Of a DNA stretch of 64,000 nt, positions 1 to 11,300 are shown piece after piece. How positions within the stretch are numbered: position 1 is the stretch's first letter; each line of letters starts with the position of its first letter. A program made the position numbers and the translations under genes. Below the pieces are notes generated by a model that saw nothing but the letters and a program-made list of their open reading frames with translations, ran no database searches and was not told the DNA's origin. The DNA is taken from contig JARKIF010000004.1 of assembly GCA_029378245.1 (NCBI GenBank), forward strand, positions 2,728,001 to 2,792,000, written 5' to 3'. Source of the stretch: Roridomyces roridus. Lineage: Eukaryota; Basidiomycota; Agaricomycetes; Agaricales; Mycenaceae.

Positions 1-290
1 GCCCAATTAGGCTCCAACCCTCGTAGGTTCAATGCAGAGTTCGATCTGAGTTGGATATTCTACTCTACTCAAGCAGGTACGTTTCACCGCTTGAGCAAGC
101 ATGAAAAGTTCCATGCTTATCACCCCAACCAAAGAAAGTAGTCGATGACAATGCCACTCGCGCACCGGGACTCGAACTCGGTACCAGATCTTACCCAAGG
201 CAGAGAGGACTGCACGCGCACTGACAATGTGTTCCCGTGTGGACGTCGTACTGAAATCAGCGGAAAATCATAGACACCAAGAGACAGCTG
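1..290. repeat. Left edge, one isolated T-arm-like motif
   Basis: No gene is supported here. On the minus strand, positions 169-177 carry GTTCGAGTC, a match to the tRNA B-box. Its flanks can form a T-stem with one mismatch (ACCGAG opposite CCCGGT). Unlike the motifs further right it has no run of four T downstream, only two TTT runs. No complete cloverleaf can be drawn, so I treat it as a diverged tRNA-derived fragment at the edge of the array. Confidence 0.4.
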
Positions 291-873
291 GTTATGTATT
301 CAGATATTGGGTGTCTGCACAACCTTCTCCTGAGTGATAGGATCGGACCATCGACTAGAAAAGAGGAATTGGACCGCTGGGAAATTGCCATTCGAAAAAG
401 ACGTACTGCAAATTGACTACAAAAAAGATTGCCGACAGACCGTCACCTAACATTCACCGACCCCGACCGGAACGGAAGCCTCCGGTGTTGCTCCGGTGCG
501 TGCATGAATTCGATGAACTTCGTTGCAGGGAAGGATGTGCTACCTCAAAGCAGATGCCAAAGAGGGGAAGAGCAGACAGCCAGATATACTTAGAAGCTGG
601 TGAATTGTGATTCGATCGCGAGACAGAGACGTGCTGCAAAAGCACTCACACTGGCGGCTTCCCATTCACTAGTTCCCGAGTCGAACGAGAGGCTGCGGTG
701 TGTGCATATGAACTTGATGGTTTTTGTTTGAGAGCGAACCCCGGACAGAGGGCTGCGTTTAGGTCTCAGTTAATCGATAACAAATGCTAAGAGACCACCG
801 ATATTGCGCGCTAATATTTGGTACTTATGTGGTGGGAAAAGAGGATACCCAGAGGATACCTTTACAGCACCGG
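290..873 (-). repeat. tRNA-like repeat unit, copy 1, first part
   Basis: This segment is a close direct repeat of 3000-3520, sharing blocks such as the stretch around 'gattgccgacagaccgtcac'. It holds two minus-strand B-box-like motifs. The one at 465-473 is degenerate; the one at 678-686 reads GTTCGACTC. Each is followed on the minus strand by a T-run (near 421-426 and near 637-640), as expected for a Pol III transcript end. The unit is cut at 873 by an LTR-like insertion. The matching point in copy 2 is at 3527, where 'gcagcaccgg' runs on without a break. SINE-like or decayed tRNA-array origin is inference. Confidence 0.55.
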
Positions 874-2282
874 TGATGTATGTGCTCTAAACCTACTATA
901 GAAATCAACCAACTCGCAACAACAAGACTAGATGAGTCTCGATACAGACGAATCTATATCTAAACAACCCAATCACGAAGCTCCGGGGCGAGTGACAACT
1001 ATATTGACAGCAGGCAAAGGCGAGTATAAGTCCCTAGTACAGGGCCTTATGAAAGGTTGTAGGGAATACTGTGATATTGTCTCGATATGAGTGGTCGAGT
1101 TTTGTATTGCGAATCAAGATCCTTGATATGAACCAAGAATGACAATTCTAAAGTGTTTTTGTAGATTTTAAGCTTCTCAGCTGAACACAAAAGATGTATA
1201 AAGGTTTGGCTAAAAGCCGGGTTGCACAAAGCAAGGTATTTGGGTCTCTCGATCCCTTTTACACTGGTATCCAAAGAACGCAGCAACCGATACTACACGG
1301 ATTTCGTAGTTTCCAACAATTCCTGAACCAATTCCTGACACTGAACACACAACCAGACCCTAACTGACACACAAACCGTACCAAGCCGTAGCAAGCCTTC
1401 CAAAGCTGCCACTGAGCTGAAACCCTAATCACAATCCAACTTGCACTCAAACCAAACTATGCTTCAAACTCGATTCACACAACAGGAGCCAACAAAACAA
1501 CAATTTAGAATTTCAAGGGTGATTGCTAAAGCTACGCAATGCACCTTCGAAAGCCTCGGACAAATCCCTTAGTCGCAGCTGGTAGCTTGCTAGTGGGGGA
1601 AGTATCCGCTGCCTTCTCTGGAAACACTCTACCTACTTTATACATGTGCAGAAAGGCTGATCTGGCACTGGTGCTCAGTCAGCCAGAGTGCCAAGCCATG
1701 ATTCAGCATGGTATCTCGTGATTCCATCGCTGATCCATGACTCGGACAGTTTGGATATCTTGTATCCCTTCTTCCCCTCCAGAGTATGGCCTCAAAACGT
1801 ACTCCCACGTGTTGTAGGTCTCGAACGATACCCATATCTCCCACTCTTGGTCTCGGATACCAGCAGATACTTGACTAAAAGTCCGTATCCGAGCCGGAAT
1901 CCACTTGTTCCGGCTACTACGTCACTTCCATCGGACCCGTCTCGGCGGTCTGCTCATGTTTCAGGTCATTCGGCCGACTTGTCCATCATTCCGTGAACTC
2001 CCGAACCTCCGAATTGCACTTGGACCAAGGTTCGAACTGCTGACAATCGTACAACGGTTAAGAACTGTTTAATTGGTGTATCCCATTGGTAAGGCAGGTA
2101 TCCACACCTCCTACGTGTTTCGGAGTGAGTCCATCAGTCGTATCCAGGTAAATACCCTTCAACCTGTATAGTACTCTAAAGTATCCACCGTACTGACTGT
2201 CTCTGGGCTCGACATCAGCTCCCGTATTGAGATCATATAGTATGGAAACCACATCTGAAATCGTGCAAAATACATGTTTTCA
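874..2282 (-). mobile_element. Diverged 1.4-kb LTR-like element
   Basis: Read on the minus strand this block starts TGA and ends CA. It aligns by eye, with divergence, to the 1.42-kb element at 22515-23936. Shared words include 'ccactccgaaacacgtagga' versus 'tcactccgaaacacgtagga', 'gagcccaga', 'ttaccaatggga' and an outer 'tgtgctctaaacc'. It sits inside a repeat unit that continues at about 2400. No target-site duplication is visible and no coding domain is seen. A solo LTR is the simplest reading because of the TG...CA ends, the length and the absence of genes, but no internal retrotransposon region is present to prove it. Confidence 0.5.
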
Positions 2283-2984
2283 AGGGCAGTCAAATTCCAT
2301 GCTCATCACCGGCTCCCAAAGTCGAATTTTGATGGAAAACGGCATAAACATTTTTGCTGATGCAAAGACCATGGAATGACTGTAGCGGAAAAAAAGTGAG
2401 GCGGCCCAACTATCACCTAGTCCCGATTCGAACGGGTTCTCGGCGGGTCGATAGCGTTTCACACGCCACAGCCTCACAGCTGCTACATACGTGTTTCACG
2501 GAGGAGTGGCCCTAGCCTAGTTCGCGCGAAGAATCCTGCTTTCGAGCTCTTGTTCCTGCGGCCTATGTGAGCAAAAGACTGAGATATTCGCGAATCGGGA
2601 TCTGGTATAAAATGTAGTATCTTTGACATTCTTCATACATCAGTCCCGGATCGAACGAGCCAAGGGCAAAGCCCAACAGTGGGTGAAGTGAAATGCACCG
2701 TTGCGTCCTACACGACCATTCAACGACTGCCATATGGCGCGTGCTACTCGATGTGAATGTCGGGCTTGAACTACTGCAGAGGGTTGAAGCTTCGAAGATG
2801 CATTGGGACTTGCGACTCGATGATTTGATGGAAGGCAGAAGTCCAGAGCAGTTGTTAGACTGAAAGAGCACGAGGCAAGTAAGCAACGGCTCAGATTGGA
2901 GGAAAAAATCGCCACGCCAGCTCCATTCACCCAGCCCGAGTCGAACGGGAATCTTCATTGTTATCCTCGTTGATAACTTGGCAT
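2283..2984 (-). repeat. tRNA-like repeat unit, copy 1, second part
   Basis: This is the continuation of copy 1 after the LTR-like insertion. It has three minus-strand B-box-like motifs: 2425-2433 (GTTCGAATC), 2648-2656 (GTTCGATCC) and 2938-2946 (GTTCGACTC). Each is followed on the minus strand within roughly 50 bases by a T-run (about 2390-2396, about 2607-2610 and about 2903-2908). The word 'cccgg-atcgaacg' is shared with 5246, 6259 and 8136, and the last motif with 5413. Open frames across this block are not protein-like. Confidence 0.5.
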
Positions 2985-3700
2985 ACTTACAACCAACAGA
3001 TCATATTGGGTGTGTGCAAAAACCTTTCAGCTTGGTGATTGGATCGGACGATGAACTGCAAAAGAGGGATTAGAGTACATAGATGATAGACCACTGGGAA
3101 ATTGCGAGAAAGACGTACTGCAAAAAGATTGCCGACAGACCGTCACCCAACATTCACCGGCCCCGACCCGAACGGAAGCCTCCGGTGCGTGCATGAATTC
3201 CATGAACTTCGTTGCAGGGAAGGATGTATTGCCTCAAAAAAGATGCCAAAGAGACAGCCAGGTATAGAAGCTGATGAATTGTGATCCGAGACAGAGACGT
3301 GCTGCAAAAGAACTCGCACTGGCGGCTTTCCATTCACTAGTTCCCGAGTCGAACGAGAGCCTGCGGTGCATGTGCGATGGTCTTTGCTGATAAGTATCAC
3401 AGGTTGCGTGGGAGCGACCCCCGGACAGCCTACGGATGCGTTTAGGTCCCAGTTAATCGCTAACGAACGCTAAGAAACCACCCGGGATGTGGCGGGAAAA
3501 ACAGAACAGGACAGCAACGCAGCACCGGCTCCCGAATCGAACGGGGTCCTCGGCGGCTGTCGAGGAGAGGACGAAGCCCCCTATCCACCACGTCTAGACG
3601 AGTACTAGTGGCCCTGGTTCGGCTGAAGCATAGTCACTGCCAGCCCAACCACTGCTTGCGAGCTCTCAGTGCGCCATCAGGAAAAAGTAAATCCCATGTA
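2985..3700 (-). repeat. tRNA-like repeat unit, copy 2
   Basis: This is the uninterrupted counterpart of copy 1. B-box-like motifs on the minus strand lie at 3165-3173, 3346-3354 (GTTCGACTC) and 3534-3542 (GTTCGATTC). Each has a T-run downstream on the minus strand (about 3122-3126, 3306-3309 and 3497-3500). Comparing it with copy 1 shows exactly where the LTR-like element entered copy 1. No protein-coding gene is supported. Confidence 0.55.
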
Positions 3701-4090
3701 GCCGAGGCGCGGATCATATCATCCATACGATGACATGTGGCAGCCCGGCTGGAAGTATGACACCGCATACAGTCGTGTATCCGATCGCGGCTTCACATTG
3801 ACCATGTAGCAGCTGTATCCGAGGTGGGGACAATGTGGTTCATGTAGCGGATGTGGGTGTTGTGGCCAATGGGACTGGAAGTGTAAAGTATTCGAGCAAA
3901 GCCATGATATGACATGTCCATGATGTAATTTGCCTTGACTTCTTCTACCCATGGAACTTGACATCATTCAAAAGCTCCAATCCACCTCAAATTCCTTGCA
4001 GATTCCCGACACCAATGAGGGAAGAGCAAGCATCCAAGAATCTCACTGAGTCCATTGCCGATCGGATCTGTTCCGAGCGCGGCGCCCGTC
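3700..4090. other. No gene seen
   Basis: The stretch has short imperfect internal repeats of 'catgtagc' followed by 'cgagg' or 'ggatg' (around 3697, 3804 and 3841). I see no conserved reading frame, RNA gene or terminal repeat. Confidence 0.4.
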
Positions 4091-4105
4091 GGACATGTGC
4101 ATTGA

Positions 4106-4760
4106 TTGATTGATGACCCGCACGACCGCATAAATACTGACACTTTGACAGATATCGGAATGCGTCTTTCTTCCACCCACCATCCCCTCGCTCTCTCTCC
4201 CTCTACCGTCTTTCCTTCTCCTGCCCCTCAGATCTCAAGTCTTTCCAGTCAATGGACTGTCCTCATGACTCCTGGTGAGTTCTCCCTCCATCCTTTTGGC
4301 TTTGGCTCATTGTCAGACCCCGTGGGCATCTCAGAACTCTAGTCGTGCGGTCTCTACCCTCCTCACCAATGCACCTCGCTGCCTCTCCAACATTCCAGCT
4401 CCATCCTCTCTGCTTTCTGCCCTCTCGCCTCCCCGAATCCTTGTCTCGCTCCCACTTCCCTTAGCAACCGCGTAGCTCTCGGGTGGCCATCACGGTATGT
4501 CCATCACAATTCCTCATGGTCCACTAACCGACGCTTACTTACAGCATCCGTGCCCCGCCATCGCGCAGCTCTATTCTTTTCCATCTCCCCCTGCCGACAC
4601 TCTCCCTGGTATGTTCCCTTCCATCCGTGTTCCACCTATGCTAATGTGGATTGTTCAGCATGGTGGCAGAGAAGCTTGGGAACCCCGCTCTGTCTCTCTT
4701 GTTGTTGTAGATCCATCATGTATCTTAATGTAGCTTGAATGAATATTTCTTCTTCTAGCT
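4106..4760 (+). other. Possible short spliced transcript of unknown coding status
   Basis: An AT-rich TATA-like block ('cataaatactgac', about 4130) precedes a C/T-rich stretch with three well-formed intron signatures. These are gtgagt..ctcag (about 4274-4335), gtatgt..ttacag (about 4495-4543) and gtatgt..ttcag (about 4610-4659). All three are of the size of other introns in this window. The longest start at 4106 or 4159 reaches a stop soon after the first splice, giving only about 50-60 residues with no recognisable domain. It could be a small fast-evolving gene, a non-coding RNA or a pseudogene. Confidence 0.25.
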
Positions 4761-5059
4761 TTGTTCTGTCCCAATTTAAGGAAGCAAGCCGGGGTGGAGG
4801 GAATGCAGCAGTATTTTAGGTGTGCGCCGGTGGGCCTCTATGAGCCACAGAGGGCTACATGATCCCACGGAGCTGGCGGCACGTGGGTATCCATAGCGCC
4901 GTGCCAAGGACACATGGCGCTACGCGCAGTCACATGTCACCCGCGCATGGCTACAGATGCCTACGTCAAGGGGTACTTTACAATCCGGCTACAGCTGCTA
5001 CATGGCATCTGTATTGCTCTGTGGTAGTGTCACTTATTGCTGATGGCGTCTGCAAGTAA

Positions 5060-6330
5060 AAATGAGAACTTCACGAAAGGACATCACACCTTTAATCAAT
5101 CGAGATGAAATCGACAGTAGATTAGAGAGAAAAACAGTATATGGATGCGAGCGGGAATTGGCGTGTTGCTCACCAGGAGGCGGATCGCAGTCTGGTAGAG
5201 AGAAAAAAGCAGTACTTGTCTACTTTCTTTGCATGCGTCAGTCCCGGATCGCACGGGCCAAAGACGAAGCCAAGGCATAATTATAACGCGGTACGGAATG
5301 TTCAGTGGCGATTCTGCTGGAAGGGCATTGCAAGAACACAAGCAAGTAAGTAACGGCCCAGACTCGGATTGGGAGAAAAAAGAGAACGTCGTCAGCTCCA
5401 CTTACCCAGCCCGAGTCGAATTGTCATATCAACCTGGGTGTGTGCCGACCCCTTTCCTTGGTCATAGGCTGGGCCGAGGAACCGAGGGCTGGGAAGTTGC
5501 GATTCGAAGGAGACTGGAGCGTAACGTACTGCAAAAGATGTTTTGACATGCGATTCACCGGCCCCCGACTCGAACGGGAGCCTCCCGTGTATGAACTCGA
5601 AATTTTTGTACTTGGGACAGCCTAATCTGAGTCACTGGATGGCTGAAAGCATTTAAAGTCGAGATTTGGCAAAGAGGTCTAGAGGTCTAGGAAACGGAGG
5701 GATGCGCACGAGGGGGTGAATCACTCACTGCGCACTGGAGCTGTATTCGTTGATAACGGCGAGTCCGAGGTGGATTCCGGAAGAACCGCTCGTAAGTAAA
5801 AATCTCAAATCTGATGACCCCTTGGACATACCACCTGCTCCCGAATCAAACGGGGTTCTCGGGTCGGTAGGCGTTTCCAGCGCCAAGCCACGGGTGGGTG
5901 CGAGGAGAGGACGACTCCACTTTATCTTGAGGAGTCACTGTGGCCGTGGTCTGCGTGGAGACTCGGTGAACGAGAAGAGCATTCAATGCATTGGGCCAAA
6001 AATAATAATTGCACCAACCGCGGATATGGCGTCCCGAGAGTCAAACTCGGGTCATTTTCTTCTTCGCCGAAACGGGAGAGTGACCATGCCCCAGTAGCTC
6101 GCGATGGACCATTCAGGGATAATCGACTGCTAAGCTTTCGCGCGCAAGTCAAAAAAACACTGAGAACTTGGCGAAAGGACAACTCACCTTTCAGCAATCG
6201 ACATTAGATTGGAGAAACAGTAGAAAAGCACAACCTTGACTTTTTACGCGCAAGTCCCGGATCGAACGGGCCAAACGAGAAGCCTCCACGGGCCGCGGGT
6301 CCATTGGAGGCTGGTGAGGTGAAACGCATG
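5060..6330 (-). repeat. tRNA-like repeat units, copies 3 and 4
   Basis: Minus-strand B-box-like motifs occur at 5246-5254 (degenerate GTGCGATCC), 5413-5421, 5567-5575 (GTTCGAGTC), 5843-5851 (GTTTGATTC), 6038-6046 (GTTTGACTC) and 6259-6267 (GTTCGATCC). The T-runs that follow lie near 5205-5210, 5380-5385, 5533-5536, 5800-5804, 5998-6002 and 6217-6220. The order of motif types repeats that of copies 1 and 2. The words 'gagaacttNNcgaaaggac' and 'ctcaccaggaNgcggat' tie this block to 6160 and 7780. No gene is seen. Confidence 0.5.
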
Positions 6331-7760
6331 ATATATGCCGAAGGATGCAGGAAATGCAGAAGAAACAGTTTGTGCATGCAAGCTGAATCCACTGTGGAAC
6401 CAGGGGGACATGATTTTCATGTCCCCCGGTACCCCCCGATTCATGTGCCGATTCCATGAAACTCACAGAGAAGCCAATGAAAATCACATCACATACAGTG
6501 AAGCACTGTTTCTCGATTCATGTCCGTTTTCGACGTTTTCATGTTCCATTTTCATGTTGCTTGGACATGAAAATGGCCTTGGATGCAATGAGTGCCTTCA
6601 GAATCATTGGATGGGATAATGAAAACTATTTGCATTCACATCGAATTTCAGATATAAGTAGTGCAATTTTCGGGACACATGTACATAATACAGCCCGTAG
6701 TTACAGCCCGCAACCGCGCGCCCACCAGTTATACCCACCCCCGCATCCCACTAATGACGGGCTACTCAGACTCCTACTCTGGAGTAGCATGTCGGTGAAT
6801 GGGTCAACCTGTGGGATATGATTCAGGGACAGCGGCGGCCTTAGAAATCAAGCACGACGCACCGAGGGACTAGTTTCCAGTGCGCTTGGAGCGGGGTTTC
6901 GGGAGGGAGGGAAGGAGAAGGAGAAGGGAAATGGAGGTACTCACTAGTCACGTCACGAACTCGATCTCGACATCACTTGAAGGGCGACTCGGAACGGCTT
7001 TGAGGCCTGAGGACTGAGTTAGCATCCTTGACTCATGAAGAGTTAGTAGTCCGCGACGTACCTATGCCCACTGCCATTGGCGCACCCTCCTTTGTTGAGT
7101 CGGTACATATCCTGCCTCACTGACCCTATTGGCCGCAGTCGTGAAGCTGAGTCGGAAGCCGCGTCTGCGTGTGGAAGAGGTGCGGTGAGTGGTCACAGAT
7201 GAGCTGTACTCTCTGGTGCCGACGATGATCGAGGACGGTGTATGTGGGTATCGCTGTGTGAAGAGACGAAGCCGGGGGTGACAAGGTGGGGGAAGGAGGG
7301 TGCCAGTGAGCGTTAAGAGCAAAGTGTGGAGCGCCGTGACATGTGTGACACCACTGACCTCATCCACAGCACCCGCTCCACAAAGGCACGTTCACCCTTT
7401 CCCAAGCCGATCTCGCCGCAGAATCGCACTGGGAAAGAACATTTGAACGAGGTCGTCAAGGAGTACAAGTCTCGGCGGTAATTTAATTTGAAAGACTCCT
7501 CCAGCTCGATCACCACCAATTTGGCTCGAATACATGATTTTCATAGTGTTTCTACATGATTCAGGCTTCACCGATTCAGTGTTAGTGTCCCTGAAAATCA
7601 CCGCGCAGAACATGATTTGGTACTGGGCATGGACCGAGTAAAAATCACCCGGTAATGCCTGAACAACCCGAGACATATGATGTGTTCATTTCATGCCACA
7701 GGCCCTGATTTTGCCCGGTCATGCCACGGCGACATGAAATTCAGGTGCCGATGTTTTCAC
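6331..7760. other. No gene; palindromic CATGAAAATC-type words
   Basis: No protein-like frame or RNA gene is supported. The stretch is sprinkled with short words such as 'acatgattttcatg', 'ttttcatgtt' and 'gacatgaaa'. One perfect hairpin, 'gggggacatg' facing 'catgtccccc' around a TTTT loop, lies at about 6403-6426. Similar words recur at about 7530-7745, so the two ends may be remnants of one palindromic element. I found no target duplication. Confidence 0.3.
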
Positions 7761-8215
7761 AGTGATCGTTGCCTTGCTCACCAGGAAGCGGATTGGGAGT
7801 GTGGTAGAATTTAGAAAAAATCTCCCGCAGGCGGCAGTACTGTACTATTTCGACCAAAGATTCAGTGACGCGTGACGAGGCCTCGTGAAATGAAGGATTT
7901 TGCACCCGGTGACGGGTGACATTCAAAATTTTCGCTTCGGCAGCTCGGGAAACAGTGATTTACCATCAATTTCAGACGGAATGTATGATCCGATTGATGT
8001 CATCAGTCTATATAAGGAAATTTGATCTGATGGCCGCTCGGTGAATCTCTTATCTGGTGAACTTTGGCGGTGACGCGTGACACCCAGTGAAGGATTGGTC
8101 GAAATAGTACAGTACTTTGCGCATGCGCAAGTCCCGGATCGAACGGGGATTTGGAATTTGCAAGCCTCGCGCAGGCTCGACGCAACGCGGATTGTCCACT
8201 GGAGGCCGGTGAATG
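7761..8215 (-). repeat. tRNA-like repeat unit, copy 5, split by a MITE
   Basis: The B-box-like motif is at 8136-8144 on the minus strand (GTTCGATCC). About 50 bases upstream of it (8190-8205) lies GGCCTCCAGTGGAC, an A-box-like word that recurs in the 6259 copy as GCCTCCAATGGAC. This makes it the most tRNA-like copy, though no full cloverleaf forms. The expected T-run lies at 7813-7818, on the other side of a 269-bp inserted element. Confidence 0.5.
7842..8110. mobile_element. 269-bp MITE with inverted ends
   Basis: The ends are inverted repeats: GTACTATTTCGACCAA at the left and TTGGTCGAAATAGTAC at the right. The arms stay similar for about 40 bp, including a shared 'gtgacgcgtgac'. Both flanks read AGTACT (7836-7841 and 8111-8116), a candidate 6-bp target duplication. 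Because this word is palindromic, a TA duplication with slightly longer ends fits equally well. Related unit copies at 5210 and 6225 lack the insert. There is no coding capacity. Confidence 0.6.
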
Positions 8216-8398
8216 GAAGTACATCGTTTCGTTGCAAAGTGTGAAGGTCGGAGAAGAAAGGTTTCGGCGTCGCTGACTCAATGTTTGGTGCGCACAAACA
8301 AGACATTCGTCCGCTCATCATCCTCTCGATCTTGCATCGACGCCGCGACTCTCGCGTGGGACCCTCAAGGCGGTCCACCAACACCGTCGTCCGCCACG

Positions 8399-11300
8399 AT
8401 GGCCAATCACTACCAAGGCGGCCCAGGCCCGTCCAACTACTACATCCAGCAGGCCCAATCTCCTCCTCCTCCCCCGGGGCCCGGGCCAAATTACGCCTAC
8501 CCACCAGCCGGTGCTCCAAACGGCTACCCGTATGCCTATCCTCGGGTACCTCAGGGAAACGGGAATGGGAATGGACACGGAAATGGAACGCCTCCCCCTC
8601 CTTTCCGGCCTCCTTATGTCGGCCCACCATATGCCCACCAAATGCAGCCCAAGTACCCGCAGGCCTACCAGTACAATCCATACGCGCCTGTATGGCATCC
8701 TCAACAACAGCAACAGCAGTTGTCCCCGCTCCCGAAGGACGACGTTCCTCTGACTTCCACGCCGGGGTATTACGCTCAGGACCCACAAATCCAGCACGTC
8801 CAACACCAAAATGCGATACCACTCACACAGCCGCAGCCGCAGCTCCCACCTCCAGCTGGACTGCACCGAGATTTCGGAATCGTAGAGGCTACGTCACCGA
8901 CGGGCACTACCACGTCTTCACCAAAACCGACGTCCCTGCCCGTTGCTTCATCTTCGTCATCTCGCCCCTCCTCCCCAGCGCGCGCTGAGTCACTACTAAT
9001 CACGCCTCCCGCCTCACGCTCACCCTCTCGCACCCGCGGCACCTCGCGCCCCCGTGCCCAATCCCCTCTTTCTCCTTCTCTCGCCTCCTCACGTCCTACA
9101 TCCCCTTCCCCACTCTCCCCGCACTTTTCTCCCCGTTCTCACGTCGAGCAACGCGGGCGCGGTGGGAACTGGACGATCTCGCGATTTCGTCCTCGGGACC
9201 CTGCACTTGCGCCCGGGGTGATGATTTCGCCGTTGGCAAGGCCGCCGGCTGTTGTTGTCGAGTCTGCTGCCGAGGGAGGGTGGGATGAGCCTCCTGTGGA
9301 GGAGGAGCCGGTAGCGAAGGTCGTGAGGAAGAAGTCGCTGGTGGTAGACGAGGAGGTGGCGCCTGTTGTCGTGCCAGTGCAAGAGGAAGAGTTCAAAGTA
9401 GAGGCAGAGGTCGTCGAGGCTGTGGAAGCAGTACCAGCGCTGGTCCACGAAGCAGAGCCGTCGACGACATCGTCTTCATCTCCCTCCATTACCGCTGCTA
9501 CTCCTGACGGTGTCAGCACCCCGACCACGGCTGCGACCACGGTCCCTGGTTCTCCCAAAGCTGTATCTACTCCTCCTCCTCCTGCTCCTGCAACCACTAC
9601 CCCTGCTCCTGCAGCCGCTTCTACATCCACATCTACATCCGCGCCTACCCCAGCCCCCGCCCCAGCGAAAAAGTCCTGGGCCTCCCTCCTCCGCGCTTCT
9701 GCGCCTGCATCATCATCTTCCTCCTCATCACCAGCATCCCCTTCATCTGCATCATCCTCCCAGCCAAGACGAGCCCTCCCCACATCCTCCGTCGTCGGCT
9801 TCTCCGTCCCCGCCTCTGCGACTCCCCAGCAGATCCAAGCTGATTTGGAGTACGCGAAGAGGAGGGCGGAGGTTGCTAAGCTTCTTGCTGCTGCTACCCC
9901 TTCCTCTACCTCTGGGGAAGGGATGGCGGTGGGCAAGCTGTCCCCGCGCGGGCTGATCAATACGGGGAACATGTGTTTTGCGAATGCGGTATTGCAGGCG
10001 TTGGTTTATTGTCAGCCGTTTGCGGGGTTGTTTTTGAGGTTGAGGGGGTTGCTTGAGGGGTTTGCTCCTCCTTCTTCGACTTTGGGGGAGGGAGCGGAGG
10101 GAGCGGAGATGGTTAGAGCTACGGGGGCGTTTTTGGCCGAGTTCTTTGGGGAGGAGAAGAAGGAGAAGGAGAAGGAGGCGGGGAGTGGGAATGGGAATGG
10201 GAAGGGCAAGGCGCGCGCAGAGGGCGAGGAGGAGGACGAAGGAGAGGCGTTCATACCGACTGGGGTGTATGATGCGCTCAAGGGGAAGAAGAGGTTTGAT
10301 GGGATGCGGGTGAGTGGTCTTTGTCACGGTCTTTGGTCCTTCCCTGCGTCTGCCTATCCTTCATCACCGACCATCTCTTTACTTCACTCCCTCCCTCCAT
10401 TCGTGCGCACGTACTGATAAGCATCACAGGGCGGGCAGCAAGAAGATGCGGAAGAGTTTTTAGGATTCTACCTCGATACGTTGGAGGAGGAGTTGATTGC
10501 GCTCGCTGGTGCTGTTGGGTCTTCTTCCTCCTCTACTGCTGCTGCTTCCTCCGGTGCTGGAGTAGGAGGAGGGTCGGTGGATGGCGGGCAAGAGGAGGTC
10601 GAGGCTGAGCCTGAGGGTGATGGGTGGCTTGAGGTGGGGAGGAAGAATCGGGGGGTTGTTATGCGGACTGTGAGTGGTTTTTGCCTGCGCTTTTTGATGT
10701 GCTACGATACTGCTCCTGCTCCACCTCGACTCCCTACCTACCTATCCCTCTTACCCTACCCTCCTGCCCCGCCTTGCCTGTCCTTGTCTTGCCCTTCTCC
10801 CCTCTTCACTTATCCGTCCACGCGTCTTCATGACCCACATCCACACGCTCTCCTCTTTCACTTACTTGTCCTCTTGTCTATCACGCATGCGCTAACGCAC
10901 CCTCCACAGATCAAAGCAGCCGAATCACCCATTACGCGGATATTCGGGGGCACCTTCCGCTCGACGCTTCGGTCGCCGGGGCAGAAGGATTCGGTTATCG
11001 TGGAAGGATGGACGGCGTTGAGGCTTGATATTCAGGTGGGTGTTCGCTGCATCCCTGCCTCCCCTTCCCTCTCCTCTCCTGCCTCTCCTCTCCTCTCCTC
11101 CTCTTCCTCTCCTCTCCTCTCCTCCTCTTCCTCTCCTCTCCTCTCCTCCTCTCCCTCTCCTTTCCTCTCCTCCTCTTCCTCTCCTTTCCTCTCCTCCTCT
11201 TCCTCTCCTCTCCTCTCCTCCTCTTCCTCTCCCCTCCTCTCCCTCCTCCGGTGCTATCGAAATAAACTGACGTACCCTGCCCCCAGCGCGATCAAATCCA

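Noticed and set aside
1..8215. Genuine functional tRNA genes at the B-box motifs
   Set aside because: T-stems form in several copies, but no anticodon arm and matching acceptor stem could be drawn for any of them.
8213..8398. Longer N-terminus for the ubiquitin protease from the first in-frame Met at 8213
   Set aside because: It would start inside the tRNA-like repeat; MANHYQGG at 8399 begins the Pro/Gln-rich region typical of the gene and has a better start context.
7923..8822. 299-residue minus-strand frame
   Set aside because: It is antisense to the protease N-terminus and crosses the MITE and repeat unit; no domain is seen.
9139..9972. 277-residue minus-strand frame opposite the protease
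   Set aside because: Low-complexity Ala/Gly/Asp mirror of the Ser/Pro/Ala-rich coding strand; a shadow frame.
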